The position numbers were made by a program, and so were the translations under genes. The notes below the pieces were generated by a model. The model made no database searches. It had not been told where the DNA came from and worked only from the letters and a program-made list of their open reading frames with translations. 64,000 bases of DNA from Mucilaginibacter sp. PPCGB 2223 (GTDB lineage Bacteria; Bacteroidota; Bacteroidia; Sphingobacteriales; Sphingobacteriaceae). Positions 42,159-50,871 of this stretch are shown here, piece after piece. The DNA is taken from NCBI RefSeq assembly GCF_001705515.1, contig NZ_MDJS01000001.1, positions 1,922,001 through 1,986,000 on the forward strand, read 5' to 3'. Numbering within the stretch: position 1 is the first letter of the stretch; each line of letters begins with the position of its first letter.

Positions 42159-44525
42159 ATGAAATACCAACTAATCCTTTTCACCTTATTGTTGTTGACG
42201 GCACAGATTGTCCATGCACAGAAGATGTATACCATAACATTTAATGAATCCGGGCAGATCACCAGCGAGCTGCCGGCCCTGGTCACCACCAAGGATTGCA
42301 TTGAATTCGTGGTCGTCGGCACCAAGGAGAATTATAGGAATCGGGTTTTGGACGCATACCAGCGTTACCTGGAAACCATTAAAAACCTTGATAAGAATAC
42401 CAACGACCTCTATACGGTGCTGGACAATATCAACATGGACAATGTGACCAGGACCAACCGCAGACTGCTGTGGGATTTGCAAGCCAAGATGGCGACGGCA
42501 TTGCTCGATTGGGTAGCTCATGATCCGGAAGTGGCCAATATCGTCATGGCGAAGCGTAATCTGAGTGAAGACAAGGCCAAGTTACAAACATTTGTGGACC
42601 GGGGAACGTCGCCGCCCAGCGAGGACATGAAAGATATGGCGATACCGAATCCGGTGGACCTTGCCAAAGCAAGCTATGTTGTTGACTACGATTTCAGAGG
42701 CGCCTTTCCGTCTGGCGCAAAAGTATGCGCCGCTTCTGAGCCCCTGATTGGTACAGAGGATTGCTGTAGCTGGAAGTTTAAATCAAAACCTATAACGATT
42801 GCCGCAGATATCCCATTTTACCGCTTGGGTTATAAACTTCGTTTACGCAACGTGACCTATGACGTACTTAATGCTCAATTGAAGCAACTAAACGCGCTGA
42901 TGGTTAAAGCCAGGGCAATAGATCTGGATAAAGAGAAAAAGAACCTTAAAGCGGCGATGGACGGCGTGAAAGCGGCCGGACAAGCAGACGCGGCCGAGTT
43001 ATTTGACTGGATGGACAGCAAGATCAAAGGCAAAGAGGACCAGACCAGTTATGCCCATATCAAAACGGTTTACGATCAAACAGCCGCCGGAGATAACATG
43101 TTCGGCGAAATCAATAAAGCAATCGCGAATACGTACAAAAGCAGCGTACTCGACCCTGATATTCTGAAATTCATGCTGGCCCTGTCCTGGGCGACCAAGG
43201 GGAATAACCTCACTCTTAACCCGCTGACTAGCGGACTGCCTACGGACAGCAAAGGACAGATCGATACCAAGACGGAGGAATTGAATGATTCCACGCGATC
43301 TCTTAGCGCATTGGGCCAAAAGATCGATTTGTATAAGGCGATGCTCAATCCGGCTGGGAAGGATTGTTGTAAGCCGCCCTATTATGCCGACCAATTAAAA
43401 GCGTTCAACGCGATGCTGGATCTGCAGAAGGTCATCGTCAAGGCTCAGGATAAACTTACCAAGGATATCCAGACATTAAAGGACCAGCAGACCAAAAGTG
43501 CCAAGACGCAGAGCGATCTGAAAAAGACCATGTTGTCCGACTCCCTGTTTTATGACGGCTATCTAAATATTAGTCAGTATACCGATAAATTCAGTCACCC
43601 GGGTTATCATTATATGCGGCACCATGACGCGCTGAATGATTACCGTCATTTTGATATTACACAGCAACTGGAGATCAACGAAGCCCAGTTTCTGGAAGCT
43701 GTCGCCGAGAACCAGGACCCTTCCAAAAAGATCGTGATCAAGTATACGTTTGCATCCGCCGGCAGCGATGTTGACTTTATAGGAACACAGACTAGCCTGG
43801 CTTTGGCCGCCGCCCCCCCGCATAAAAAACTGGACGATATCTATAACGCCTATAAACGGATCAGCGATCTCTATATTCCGTACGGCAACGGGGTTATTAA
43901 TTTGCCCTTGCTGCCAATGATTGACCAGACCCCGAACTATATCACGAAAGTCAACGTGCCACCGGACCCGGATAAAGCGCCACAGATAGGCAGCTATGTT
44001 TTTCAGGACAGCGTTTCCGCGAAGAACCTCACTACCCAAGGAGTTGCTTTTAAATTCAGAATAAACAAACTGTATAATTTTCGGTTCAAAGCCGGTATCG
44101 CCTACAGCCATCTGAGCCGCAGGACCTATTCTATTAACCCCGCTACGAATACGGCAACCTTTACCACTAATTATGTAGGCATGGGTCCGGACTTCGGCGT
44201 TCAGATCTTCACCAGGCGAATCGATATCCAGCGCAAAGATATTTTCCCTGACGGCGCCGCTCCTTTTTTCTATGTCGGTTACCTCTATAATGACGCGCCG
44301 ATCAATAATTTCCTACTGGGAGGTGGCTGGGAAATCGTAAGCGGGTTTGCGATTATGGGCGGCGTACATCTGGGTAAAAGCCAAAGCCTCTTCACTGGCC
44401 AAGGTGTCCTGCAAACCAAGGATACATATAAGGGTGACTGGTTCGTCTCCTTATCGTTCGGTTTGGAGGCCTTCAAAAACGTTTTTAACACGGCAAAATC
44501 CATTGCCAACCCATCCAGTAAATGA
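42159..44525 (+). CDS. Large exported protein with C-terminal barrel-like region
   Basis: 788 residues with a signal peptide (cleavage near VHAQK). Residues 20-560 are mostly helical with long charged stretches and two Cys-Cys motifs (TEDCCSWKF and GKDCCKPPYY). From about 590 the sequence changes to alternating strands with Tyr and Phe (NKLYNFRFKAGIAYSHL, FGVQIFTRRI, FFYVGYLYN, WFVSLSFGLE), which looks like a small outer-membrane beta-barrel. It follows the subtilase by 18 bases and precedes the lipoprotein by 1 base. It may be an outer-membrane anchor or export part for its operon partners. I do not recognise the family. Confidence 0.65.
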   Translation: MKYQLILFTLLLLTAQIVHAQKMYTITFNESGQITSELPALVTTKDCIEFVVVGTKENYRNRVLDAYQRYLETIKNLDKNTNDLYTVLDNINMDNVTRTNRRLLWDLQAKMATALLDWVAHDPEVANIVMAKRNLSEDKAKLQTFVDRGTSPPSEDMKDMAIPNPVDLAKASYVVDYDFRGAFPSGAKVCAASEPLIGTEDCCSWKFKSKPITIAADIPFYRLGYKLRLRNVTYDVLNAQLKQLNALMVKARAIDLDKEKKNLKAAMDGVKAAGQADAAELFDWMDSKIKGKEDQTSYAHIKTVYDQTAAGDNMFGEINKAIANTYKSSVLDPDILKFMLALSWATKGNNLTLNPLTSGLPTDSKGQIDTKTEELNDSTRSLSALGQKIDLYKAMLNPAGKDCCKPPYYADQLKAFNAMLDLQKVIVKAQDKLTKDIQTLKDQQTKSAKTQSDLKKTMLSDSLFYDGYLNISQYTDKFSHPGYHYMRHHDALNDYRHFDITQQLEINEAQFLEAVAENQDPSKKIVIKYTFASAGSDVDFIGTQTSLALAAAPPHKKLDDIYNAYKRISDLYIPYGNGVINLPLLPMIDQTPNYITKVNVPPDPDKAPQIGSYVFQDSVSAKNLTTQGVAFKFRINKLYNFRFKAGIAYSHLSRRTYSINPATNTATFTTNYVGMGPDFGVQIFTRRIDIQRKDIFPDGAAPFFYVGYLYNDAPINNFLLGGGWEIVSGFAIMGGVHLGKSQSLFTGQGVLQTKDTYKGDWFVSLSFGLEAFKNVFNTAKSIANPSSK

Positions 44526-44526
44526 T

Positions 44527-45567
44527 ATGAAAACTATAAAGATATACCTGATCTTATTGCTGGGCACTTCGATAGCCCTGCTATGGACCTGCAAGAAATC
44601 AGATGAGCAAAAAGAACAGGATAAAGCGATTTTTGATGGATCCGCCCGGGTCCGTGGTACCGTGTTTTTTAGGAATAGCTTTAAAGGCACTATTGACACG
44701 GCAAAAAACGTCAGTCTGACCATTTATAAAGGCGATGATAGTACCCAATACTATGCCATCACCCTAACCAGCGGATCATTTGACCTGTCGGGTTTGAGCG
44801 GTGGGAAATACTCTTTTAAGGCGACTTATATCGGTGGAATTCCCGGAAGTAGTGCGAAGATCACCTATCAAAAGATTATTACGCTAAATATCGCCAAAGA
44901 TTCCTTCTTGGATAACCAGGTGCTGCTGATCGATCAGTCAACCCTGGCAACGCCGACTTTGGTCTTAACGGTGAAAGATGCCGGCGGTGCAGCGGTCGCC
45001 AATGCGCAGGTTTGCCTTTATACTGATCCCTTATCCCTAACGAAGAACCAAAACACCTGTATGGCTAGTTATAAATCAGGGGTTTCCAATAGTGCAGGGA
45101 TTGTTACCTTTGCCGATCTGGGTAATGTGAAATATTATGCAACCGCGTATACCGCGGTTGGCGGGGACACGACATCCAACCGGGCAACGGCAACCGCCAA
45201 CACCTATGGACCGTACGCTGCAAATGGCCTAGAGGCTAAGGATATCACCATCAATCCGGAAAAGCCCACACTGAAGATCGTCGTAACGGACGTGAATGGT
45301 GCCTATATGGGTAACGCCCAGGTTTGCGTGTTCTCGGACCTTGGCCTGATCACCAAATACAAATACAAATGCACCGGCAGTCTGAAAAGCGCAACGGCTG
45401 ACCAAAACGGCCTGGCTGTATTCAAGAGCATGCAACCTATCACCTATTATATTTCTGCGTCCAAAGTTATCGGTAAGGATACGCTGTCCAATGTGCTGAC
45501 CCAATCCACACCGACGGCTACGCTCAGTCCAACCAGTACGAACCAGTTTACCATTGTGATTAAATGA
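44527..45567 (+). CDS. Lipoprotein with repeated Ig/carboxypeptidase-regulatory-like domains
   Basis: 346 residues from the ATG at 44527, which gives a signal with lipobox LLWTC (Cys near 21) followed by KKSDE. Three beta-sandwich units follow. The second and third are clear repeats: LVLTVKDAGGAAVANAQVCL with CMASYKSG and VTFADL, then LKIVVTDVNGAYMGNAQVCV with CTGSLKSA and AVFKSM. Conserved Cys pairs suggest disulphides. Likely a surface-exposed adhesive or spacer lipoprotein. It overlaps the nuclease gene by 4 bases. Confidence 0.75.
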   Translation: MKTIKIYLILLLGTSIALLWTCKKSDEQKEQDKAIFDGSARVRGTVFFRNSFKGTIDTAKNVSLTIYKGDDSTQYYAITLTSGSFDLSGLSGGKYSFKATYIGGIPGSSAKITYQKIITLNIAKDSFLDNQVLLIDQSTLATPTLVLTVKDAGGAAVANAQVCLYTDPLSLTKNQNTCMASYKSGVSNSAGIVTFADLGNVKYYATAYTAVGGDTTSNRATATANTYGPYAANGLEAKDITINPEKPTLKIVVTDVNGAYMGNAQVCVFSDLGLITKYKYKCTGSLKSATADQNGLAVFKSMQPITYYISASKVIGKDTLSNVLTQSTPTATLSPTSTNQFTIVIK

Positions 45568-46196
45568 AAAAGCCCATTCTTTTACTTTTCCTCAGCACTG
45601 CGCTGATTGTTCATGCCCAGACCATCCAGCACCATGATTATGTCACGCACTACAATCCGGCACTAAAAGAACCCGATTCAGTGAGCTGGTACTTGACACC
45701 TGCTATGGTGAGCTGCGCGCACCCAATGGGCCGTACCAATCGTTTCGCCGCAGATCCGCAAATTCCGGGTAGTCCTCAACCTTCAGACTATGCGGTCAAT
45801 CACGGAGTACCACGCATCAGCTGGATTGATCTCGGGCATTTGTTCAACGCCGAGGATGCGGCCTGCGACCGACAGTTTAACGATGAATGTTATTATACGA
45901 GCAATATGTTGCCGCAATATCAGAGTTTCAATCAGGGGGATTGGAAAAGTCTGGAGATACAGGAGCAGGTTTGGGCTAAAACGCGTACTTTACATATTAT
46001 TGCCGGCGGTATCGGAAGCCGCGGCCGCCTTCCGGGCGGAGAGAATATTCCTAAATACATGTACAAAGCCATTTATATCAATGGACAATGGACCTGCTAT
46101 ATTTTCCCGAACGACCCCAGCTCCAAGGGCCATGGTTATGCGCCATGGCAACGTTCAAAACAAGAATTGAATACACAAACCGGACTGCATTTATAA
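45564..46196 (+). CDS. Secreted DNA/RNA non-specific endonuclease (NUC1 family)
   Basis: 210 residues with a signal peptide (LLLFLSTALIVHAQT). The family core is readable: IDLGHLFNAED (H92 as catalytic His; the usual Arg before Gly is Leu), YTSNMLPQYQSFNQGDW with the metal-binding Asn and the Asn-x-Gly-x-Trp turn. It should cleave DNA and RNA outside the cytoplasm. Last gene of the subtilase operon. A predatory, nutritional or anti-competitor role is possible. Confidence 0.8.
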   Translation: MKKPILLLFLSTALIVHAQTIQHHDYVTHYNPALKEPDSVSWYLTPAMVSCAHPMGRTNRFAADPQIPGSPQPSDYAVNHGVPRISWIDLGHLFNAEDAACDRQFNDECYYTSNMLPQYQSFNQGDWKSLEIQEQVWAKTRTLHIIAGGIGSRGRLPGGENIPKYMYKAIYINGQWTCYIFPNDPSSKGHGYAPWQRSKQELNTQTGLHL

Positions 46197-46202
46197 CTAA
46201 TT

Positions 46203-46424
46203 TCAGCAAGTGATACCGACTTGGGCGATAAACTTCTCCCAAAGCAACTTCGCGATCTCTTTGGCTTTCGTTTGGGGCTTATTGGGTGTGGTGTACATCA
46301 GGTCATGCTTACGCCAGAAAAGTTCGTAGTGTTCGTTCATGATTGTGAAATTATTCCCATAGACGTTTTGATTCAGCTGTTCTGAAAGCGCATAGCTGAT
46401 GTTGTTGCGGTCTTTCAGATTGCG
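46203..46424 (-). pseudogene. C-terminal fragment of an unidentified gene
   Basis: The minus strand carries an open stretch of 73 codons that ends at 46203 and reads like real protein (DRNNISYALSEQLNQNVYG, NEHYELFWRKHDLMY, KAKEIAKLLWEKFIAQVG). There is no suitable start, because a stop lies directly upstream at 46425. The rest of the 457-base gap up to 46653 shows no gene. A decayed gene next to the RteC gene fits a former mobile-element boundary. Confidence 0.45.
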
Positions 46425-46653
46425 TCATGGCAACACGGGGCATTGGTATCCCCTATCGTCAAAAAGAACTGATACCATTCTCTCGGCCCTGCATGATTAT
46501 TTACAGAGCATTGACGGTGCTAGGACTTCGTTGACCAGAATGGTTTTGAGATCGTTGACTACTTTGGGGCGGTAAACCTAAGTCGACGAGCCGGCACTGG
46601 AAACGTTGCAATGACATAACCAATATATTATTTCGATTTCCTTTTTTGACGGT

Positions 46654-47592
46654 CTATAACCCCATCTTGTCATTGATCCACCTGAGCAGCCCTTCTTTAA
46701 GTTTGACCAGGAAGACGGCCATTTCCTTTTTACGCCTGGTGATGTCGGTGTATTTGTGGTAATACTCTTTGAGTTCGATGCTGAAAGCGTATTCGAAGAT
46801 GCCGACGAGTTCGGCGATGTCGATATTGCCGTTGTTGACGGCGCCGGTGGCCTTCAGGGCGTAGATGAGTTCGACGGCGTCGGTTTGGCTGGCAGTCCAT
46901 TGGGCGGGTTTAAATGGTTGCAGGAGCTGTTCGGGGCCGACCTGTAGTTTGGCCAATTCGATGTTGAGGTATTCCTGGAACTTTTCGTTGGCGATGATCT
47001 TGGAGAGTTTATAGTCGTGACTGGTGCTGTATTGTTCGTCTTCTTCGAAGTCTTCGAGTTCGGCATGGACGCCGAAGCCGCCGCGGGTATAGTAGACCTC
47101 GTCGAGCTGGGTCATGCCGGAGCGGTAATAGCTGTAGAAGGCCCGGTTATGGTCAAAAAAAGTCTTGAGTTCAGCGAGATGCGTATGGATATAATCGCGC
47201 TGGATGGTCTCGCCGCCGGCCGGCCGCTGCAGCAAGAAATTAAAGACATTGATAAAAAAGATGTATTGACTATAAAACTGCGGTTTGATCACTTTAAAAA
47301 AATGGATCTCCTCGTTCAGGTCCTCAAAAGTATAACCGGACATGTAATTTTTTAGCTTAACCATCGCCTTCTTGCAGATCCGCACAGAAATGCGATACCG
47401 CTCGATCGGCCTTTCGCGGCTCACAGCGACTTCACGCAACTGGTTTTCCAGGGCGGTATACAGGCGTTCCAACCCGTGATTCCTGCGTTTATCCGGCAAC
47501 ATCAACAGCTCACCGTCCAAGTTTGTGAATGGCTGCTTATTAAGCGATAAGATACCGGCTTCCTGCCCGGCTATTTTTTCAAAATTTTCCAT
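46654..47592 (-). CDS. rteC: RteC family protein
   Basis: 312 residues. The C-terminal part QWTASQTDAVELIYALKATG, NGNIDIAELVGIFEYAFSIEL and a basic end (TRRKKEMAVFLVKLKEGLLRW) is characteristic of RteC, which in CTnDOT-type conjugative transposons activates excision in response to RteA/RteB. Here no other conjugation gene is in view, so it is either a remnant or a resident copy, which are common in Sphingobacteriaceae. It is divergent from the Crp/Fnr gene. Confidence 0.85.
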   Translation of the reverse strand: MENFEKIAGQEAGILSLNKQPFTNLDGELLMLPDKRRNHGLERLYTALENQLREVAVSRERPIERYRISVRICKKAMVKLKNYMSGYTFEDLNEEIHFFKVIKPQFYSQYIFFINVFNFLLQRPAGGETIQRDYIHTHLAELKTFFDHNRAFYSYYRSGMTQLDEVYYTRGGFGVHAELEDFEEDEQYSTSHDYKLSKIIANEKFQEYLNIELAKLQVGPEQLLQPFKPAQWTASQTDAVELIYALKATGAVNNGNIDIAELVGIFEYAFSIELKEYYHKYTDITRRKKEMAVFLVKLKEGLLRWINDKMGL

Positions 47593-47695
47593 AGCGATAT
47601 TTTTTAATATTTATCAGAACATTTTATACGATAGTTAGTTAACTATTGATTAGATAATACATATTCAAAGTTAATAAGCTCCTCATATGTATGTT

Positions 47696-47709
47696 TTGAT
47701 CAAAATCAA
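47696..47709 (+). promoter_or_regulatory. Perfect FNR-type box at the Crp/Fnr gene start
   Basis: TTGATCAAAATCAA matches TTGAT-N4-ATCAA at all ten fixed positions. It ends six bases before the ATG of the Crp/Fnr gene, a place that favours repression of its own expression. Confidence 0.65.
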
Positions 47710-47715
47710 AATCGC

Positions 47716-48315
47716 ATGGAAATACCGTTAGAGCTGCCTGGCGAAGAGATCTTATACCAGATCCTCCATTTTATCGCCCCCATTTCCGCGGGATTGCGGA
47801 AGCAATTATCAGAATACCTGAAGCGTGAAAGCTTTGCCAAAAAGCACGTACTCGTTCGCCCGGGAGAAGTCGCCAGGAAGATCTATTTTATCCGGGAAGG
47901 GTTCGCCAGAGCTTATTACCATGACGCCGACGGCCGGGAGCATACCACCTGGTTCATGGGCCCGGGAGATTTTATGATCTCGGTTTACAGTTTCTTTACC
48001 CAACAACCCGCGGCAGAAAAGGTGGAACTCTTAGCTGATAGCCAATTGCTTTCCATCACCTGGGATCAACTGCAATCGTTATATGCCGAACATCCCGAGT
48101 TCAACTTTCACGGGCGCATCATCACGCAAAAATATTATATCCAGTCCGAGGAGCGGGCCGTACTGTTACGAACAAAGAAGCCGGCCGAACGCTACCGTAT
48201 GCTCCTGGCGCAATACCCGCAACTGCTCCAGCAGGCCTCGCTCGGGCAGATCGCTTCTTTCCTGTCCATTACCCAGGAAACCCTGAGCAGGATCCGTGCC
48301 GCACCGTTAAATTGA
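47716..48315 (+). CDS. Crp/Fnr family transcription regulator
   Basis: 199 residues: a cyclic-nucleotide-binding-type beta-roll (VLVRPGEVARKIYFIREG, then YYHDADGREHTTWFMGPGDF), the long dimer helix (YIQSEERAVLLRTKKPAERY), and a C-terminal helix-turn-helix ASLGQIASFLSITQETLSRI. The recognition helix keeps Glu, Ser and Arg in the ETxSR pattern, which in E. coli FNR reads TTGAT half-sites. It lacks the N-terminal Cys cluster of oxygen-sensing FNR. Perfect TTGAT-N4-ATCAA boxes flank the gene, so it probably controls itself and the next gene. Confidence 0.9.
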   Translation: MEIPLELPGEEILYQILHFIAPISAGLRKQLSEYLKRESFAKKHVLVRPGEVARKIYFIREGFARAYYHDADGREHTTWFMGPGDFMISVYSFFTQQPAAEKVELLADSQLLSITWDQLQSLYAEHPEFNFHGRIITQKYYIQSEERAVLLRTKKPAERYRMLLAQYPQLLQQASLGQIASFLSITQETLSRIRAAPLN

Positions 48316-48325
48316 TCCAAATCAA
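48312..48325 (+). promoter_or_regulatory. Perfect FNR-type box before the papain-like lipoprotein gene
   Basis: TTGATCCAAATCAA overlaps the stop codon of the Crp/Fnr gene and lies 47 bases before the next ATG, a position where binding could activate or block the promoter. It differs from the first box at one of fourteen positions, and not in the half-sites. Confidence 0.65.
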
Positions 48326-48372
48326 AAAAGACGCCCCTGATTAACCATTCCATCTCCCTTAAAATTCAGCCA

Positions 48373-49716
48373 ATGAAAAAAAAGTTAATATATGTAGGGT
48401 TATTTCTTTCGATGATCCTATCCTGTAAAAAAGATGAGGTCGCTCCCTCCTCTCCTGCCCCTACGTTCCCCGCGTCAGATACGCTCAGCATCGCCGCAGC
48501 AAAATCTTATGTGAGCAGCTTATCAACCGCACAAACGTCCGGTTCAGCGCATCGCTTCAGCTTATCCCGGCTGACCATCCCCTGGGAAAAAGCCGAACAT
48601 ATGCCCAATAAAAAAAGCGGCTACTGGCTGATCAGTCTTGAGGGCCGGCCAATAATGAACAATATTGCGCAGGGTTACCGGAAACTTGCATTCTTAAGAG
48701 ATTCTACCGGCCGCATTCAGGCACGTATCCTGGAGATCATTCCCGACGGCATCTGGTACCAACGCAAACAGAAGGTCACCACTGCTGACTTTACCGGCCG
48801 CATCTTTTTTTACGACGAAGCGTATCACCTACTGAACGGTATAGTCTATTCATCAGGAAAGCAAATCGGCGAAATCAAACCCGGAAAATCAGAAACCAGT
48901 CCCACCAACACGCACCTGCATGCTTCCATGCTCGATATCGTGGAAGACTGCCAATGGTATGAGGAAAATTACTACGACGCCGACGGTGTTTTGACCGTTT
49001 ACGCAGAACGGGACTGCAGTTACTCCATTTATGATTCGAGCCTGTATAGTGGCATCGATATGGGCGGAGGCGACTATGCCGGAGGAGGTGGTGGCGGTGG
49101 CGGAGATGCATCAGGCGCACCGGAAGTATCCAACCTACCCGGTGAATCAGGCCCGAAACTTGACCCAAAAGCCTATATGAACTGCTTCGGCAGTATCCCC
49201 GATGCCAACGCCACCATGCAAGTCACCGTTTACGTGCAAGAACCGTTTCCGGGCACCACTTTTAATCTCGGCCCCAACAGTGTAGGCCATACGGCAATCG
49301 GGCTCACCAAAACCGGCGGAGGCACATCCATCACCCAGGTAGTCGGCTTTTACCCCGACGCCACCGGGAAAGATAAATTACATGCACCATCCAAACTTGT
49401 CGATAACTCCGGCCTGGATTATAATGTGAGCATCACTTATAATGTATCCGCGACCGACTTCAATAAGATCGTCAATTATGTGAGTAGTCCTCCCGGCACC
49501 TACGATCTCACCGATTTCAATTGCACAAGTTTTGTATTTTACGCCTGTGCGGCAGGTGATGTAGACCTCCCTTCGCCTTATACATCAGTAATGACCGGGC
49601 AATACCGAGCAATGACCCCGGCCGGGCTGGGCGACAGTATTTCAAACCTGAAAGGGCAAAGTAATGTTAATACTAATGGCGGCCTAGCCAAAGCAAGCAA
49701 TGGCCCATGTAATTAA
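48373..49716 (+). CDS. Lipoprotein with C-terminal permuted papain-like domain
   Basis: 447 residues. The lipobox is MILSC (Cys near 17), followed by KKDEVAPSSP. Residues 30-210 form a Bacteroidota-type N-terminal region, then a Gly/Asp-rich hinge (GGGDYAGGGGGGGGD). The C-terminal domain (about 275-447) has GPNSVGHTAIGLTKTGG with a probable catalytic His, later TDFNCTSFVFYACAA with a probable nucleophilic Cys. His before Cys is the order of circularly permuted NlpC/P60 or LRAT-like enzymes. It may cut peptidoglycan or lipids, or serve as a toxin displayed on the surface. Two small membrane protein genes follow at once. Confidence 0.7.
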   Translation: MKKKLIYVGLFLSMILSCKKDEVAPSSPAPTFPASDTLSIAAAKSYVSSLSTAQTSGSAHRFSLSRLTIPWEKAEHMPNKKSGYWLISLEGRPIMNNIAQGYRKLAFLRDSTGRIQARILEIIPDGIWYQRKQKVTTADFTGRIFFYDEAYHLLNGIVYSSGKQIGEIKPGKSETSPTNTHLHASMLDIVEDCQWYEENYYDADGVLTVYAERDCSYSIYDSSLYSGIDMGGGDYAGGGGGGGGDASGAPEVSNLPGESGPKLDPKAYMNCFGSIPDANATMQVTVYVQEPFPGTTFNLGPNSVGHTAIGLTKTGGGTSITQVVGFYPDATGKDKLHAPSKLVDNSGLDYNVSITYNVSATDFNKIVNYVSSPPGTYDLTDFNCTSFVFYACAAGDVDLPSPYTSVMTGQYRAMTPAGLGDSISNLKGQSNVNTNGGLAKASNGPCN

Positions 49717-49724
49717 ACTATAAA

Positions 49725-50039
49725 ATGAAAAAGAAAATAATAGTCTCAGTGATAGTTATCGTGCTTGTAAGCAACCTTCCAATTTTCAATTTCATTACTA
49801 AAGAAAATTATTCCTATAGTAACGAAGACGGAAGTTTTCGATATGATGAAGAAGGAGGTAAAGGCAGATCTTTAGAAAATTGTATGTTTCAATATGGCCT
49901 ATATCTGTGTAAACATCCAGAAAAAGATACTGGCAGTTATCTATATCGCACTTTTACTATCAAACCTTGGCGGTTCTGGGAATGGGGAGAAATGATATTT
50001 CACAGTGAAAGATTTAAACTTCCTTACAGAAAACCATAA
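49725..50039 (+). CDS. Small membrane or exported protein, possible immunity protein
   Basis: 104 residues. One hydrophobic N-terminal helix (IIVSVIVIVLVSNLPIF) is followed by a polar domain with ENYSYSNEDGSFRYD, two Cys (ENCMFQYGLYLCKH) and a Trp-rich end. It starts 8 bases after the papain-like lipoprotein gene and is much richer in A+T. No family recognised. A membrane-bound guard against the upstream enzyme is a reasonable guess from the order of genes only. Confidence 0.6.
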   Translation: MKKKIIVSVIVIVLVSNLPIFNFITKENYSYSNEDGSFRYDEEGGKGRSLENCMFQYGLYLCKHPEKDTGSYLYRTFTIKPWRFWEWGEMIFHSERFKLPYRKP

Positions 50040-50140
50040 GACAAGCCACAAATTTCCAAAGTTGATGAATAACTAAAACACTCTTTTCAGTTGAACATTA
50101 TCGATTATAAAACGTTTGTTGCTATTAAAACCACGGATTC

Positions 50141-50449
50141 ATGGGGATTTTAAGTGTCATATTTTTTTTGATAGGATTCGGTTTGAGATACTGGCTTGGT
50201 AAAAGATCCTTTTATCGACGCGAAATAACCGGCATAGAAAGCTTCAAAAGTTATAATAATATGCTGTTCACCAGATTTTGGGAAGGCCTTATTGGATTTT
50301 TCAGTGTTTTCTTTATTATCGTTGGAATAATTTTTCTTTTGGTATCATTGGTATCACATTATGACGGCCGTCCTCATAAATCACATCAAAAAAATGTCAA
50401 CACTTTTATCAAAGGCCTGCCCTTGAAAATGAAAGCAAATGTCGGTTGA
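50141..50449 (+). CDS. Small two-TM membrane protein
   Basis: 102 residues with TM segments at about 4-20 (SVIFFLIGFGLRYWLG) and 46-72 (LIGFFSVFFIIVGIIFLLVSLV), a basic loop between them and a basic C-terminal tail. It is the last gene in the strand run behind the papain-like lipoprotein and is convergent with the XRE gene 1 base away. The function is unknown; a second immunity-type protein is possible. Confidence 0.6.
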   Translation: MGILSVIFFLIGFGLRYWLGKRSFYRREITGIESFKSYNNMLFTRFWEGLIGFFSVFFIIVGIIFLLVSLVSHYDGRPHKSHQKNVNTFIKGLPLKMKANVG

Positions 50450-50450
50450 A

Positions 50451-50687
50451 CTACTCCTCCAGTTTACTAAAATCCAAGAGATCATCCGTAGTAACCTTCA
50501 GTGCGTTCGCCAACAAACTCAATATATAAGCAGTTGGGTTAGCGCCTTGTTTTTCGTATCTATTTATAACCTGTTTATCTTTATTGATTATGGCGGCTAA
50601 TTCTGATTGATCCAGTCCTCTTTTTACTCTTAACTGCTTAATTCTTTTTCCAAGATTACTTCTAAATTTCTTTAACTCTGCATCCAT
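50451..50687 (-). CDS. XRE-family helix-turn-helix regulator
   Basis: 78 residues forming one HTH_3 domain: LGKRIKQLRVKRGLDQSELA, then INKDKQVINRYEKQGANPT, with the typical ending LANALKVTTDDLLDF. A DNA-binding repressor-like protein, perhaps of the AT-rich accessory block around it. Its start faces the long non-coding region with the structured RNA, so it may control that promoter. Confidence 0.9.
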   Translation of the reverse strand: MDAELKKFRSNLGKRIKQLRVKRGLDQSELAAIINKDKQVINRYEKQGANPTAYILSLLANALKVTTDDLLDFSKLEE

Positions 50688-50823
50688 GTAGGAAAGCTCA
50701 AGAATATTGAAAAATATTGGTCAACAAATTTGTTTACTTTTATTTTATTAGTATATTTGATTTAGATAATATCATGGTTTAACAAGCATAATGAGAAAAA
50801 GTATCTAAAGAACATAAAACACA

Positions 50824-50831
50824 TACATTTG
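50824..50831 (+). promoter_or_regulatory. TAnnTTTG promoter element (TACATTTG)
   Basis: A perfect match to the Bacteroidota -7 element, placed to start transcription near 50838 ahead of the structured RNA and the 87-residue ORF. No convincing TTG was found at -33. Confidence 0.5.
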
Positions 50832-50871
50832 TAACACTTACTATCGTGAAGATATAGTGGTGTTCACTAAA

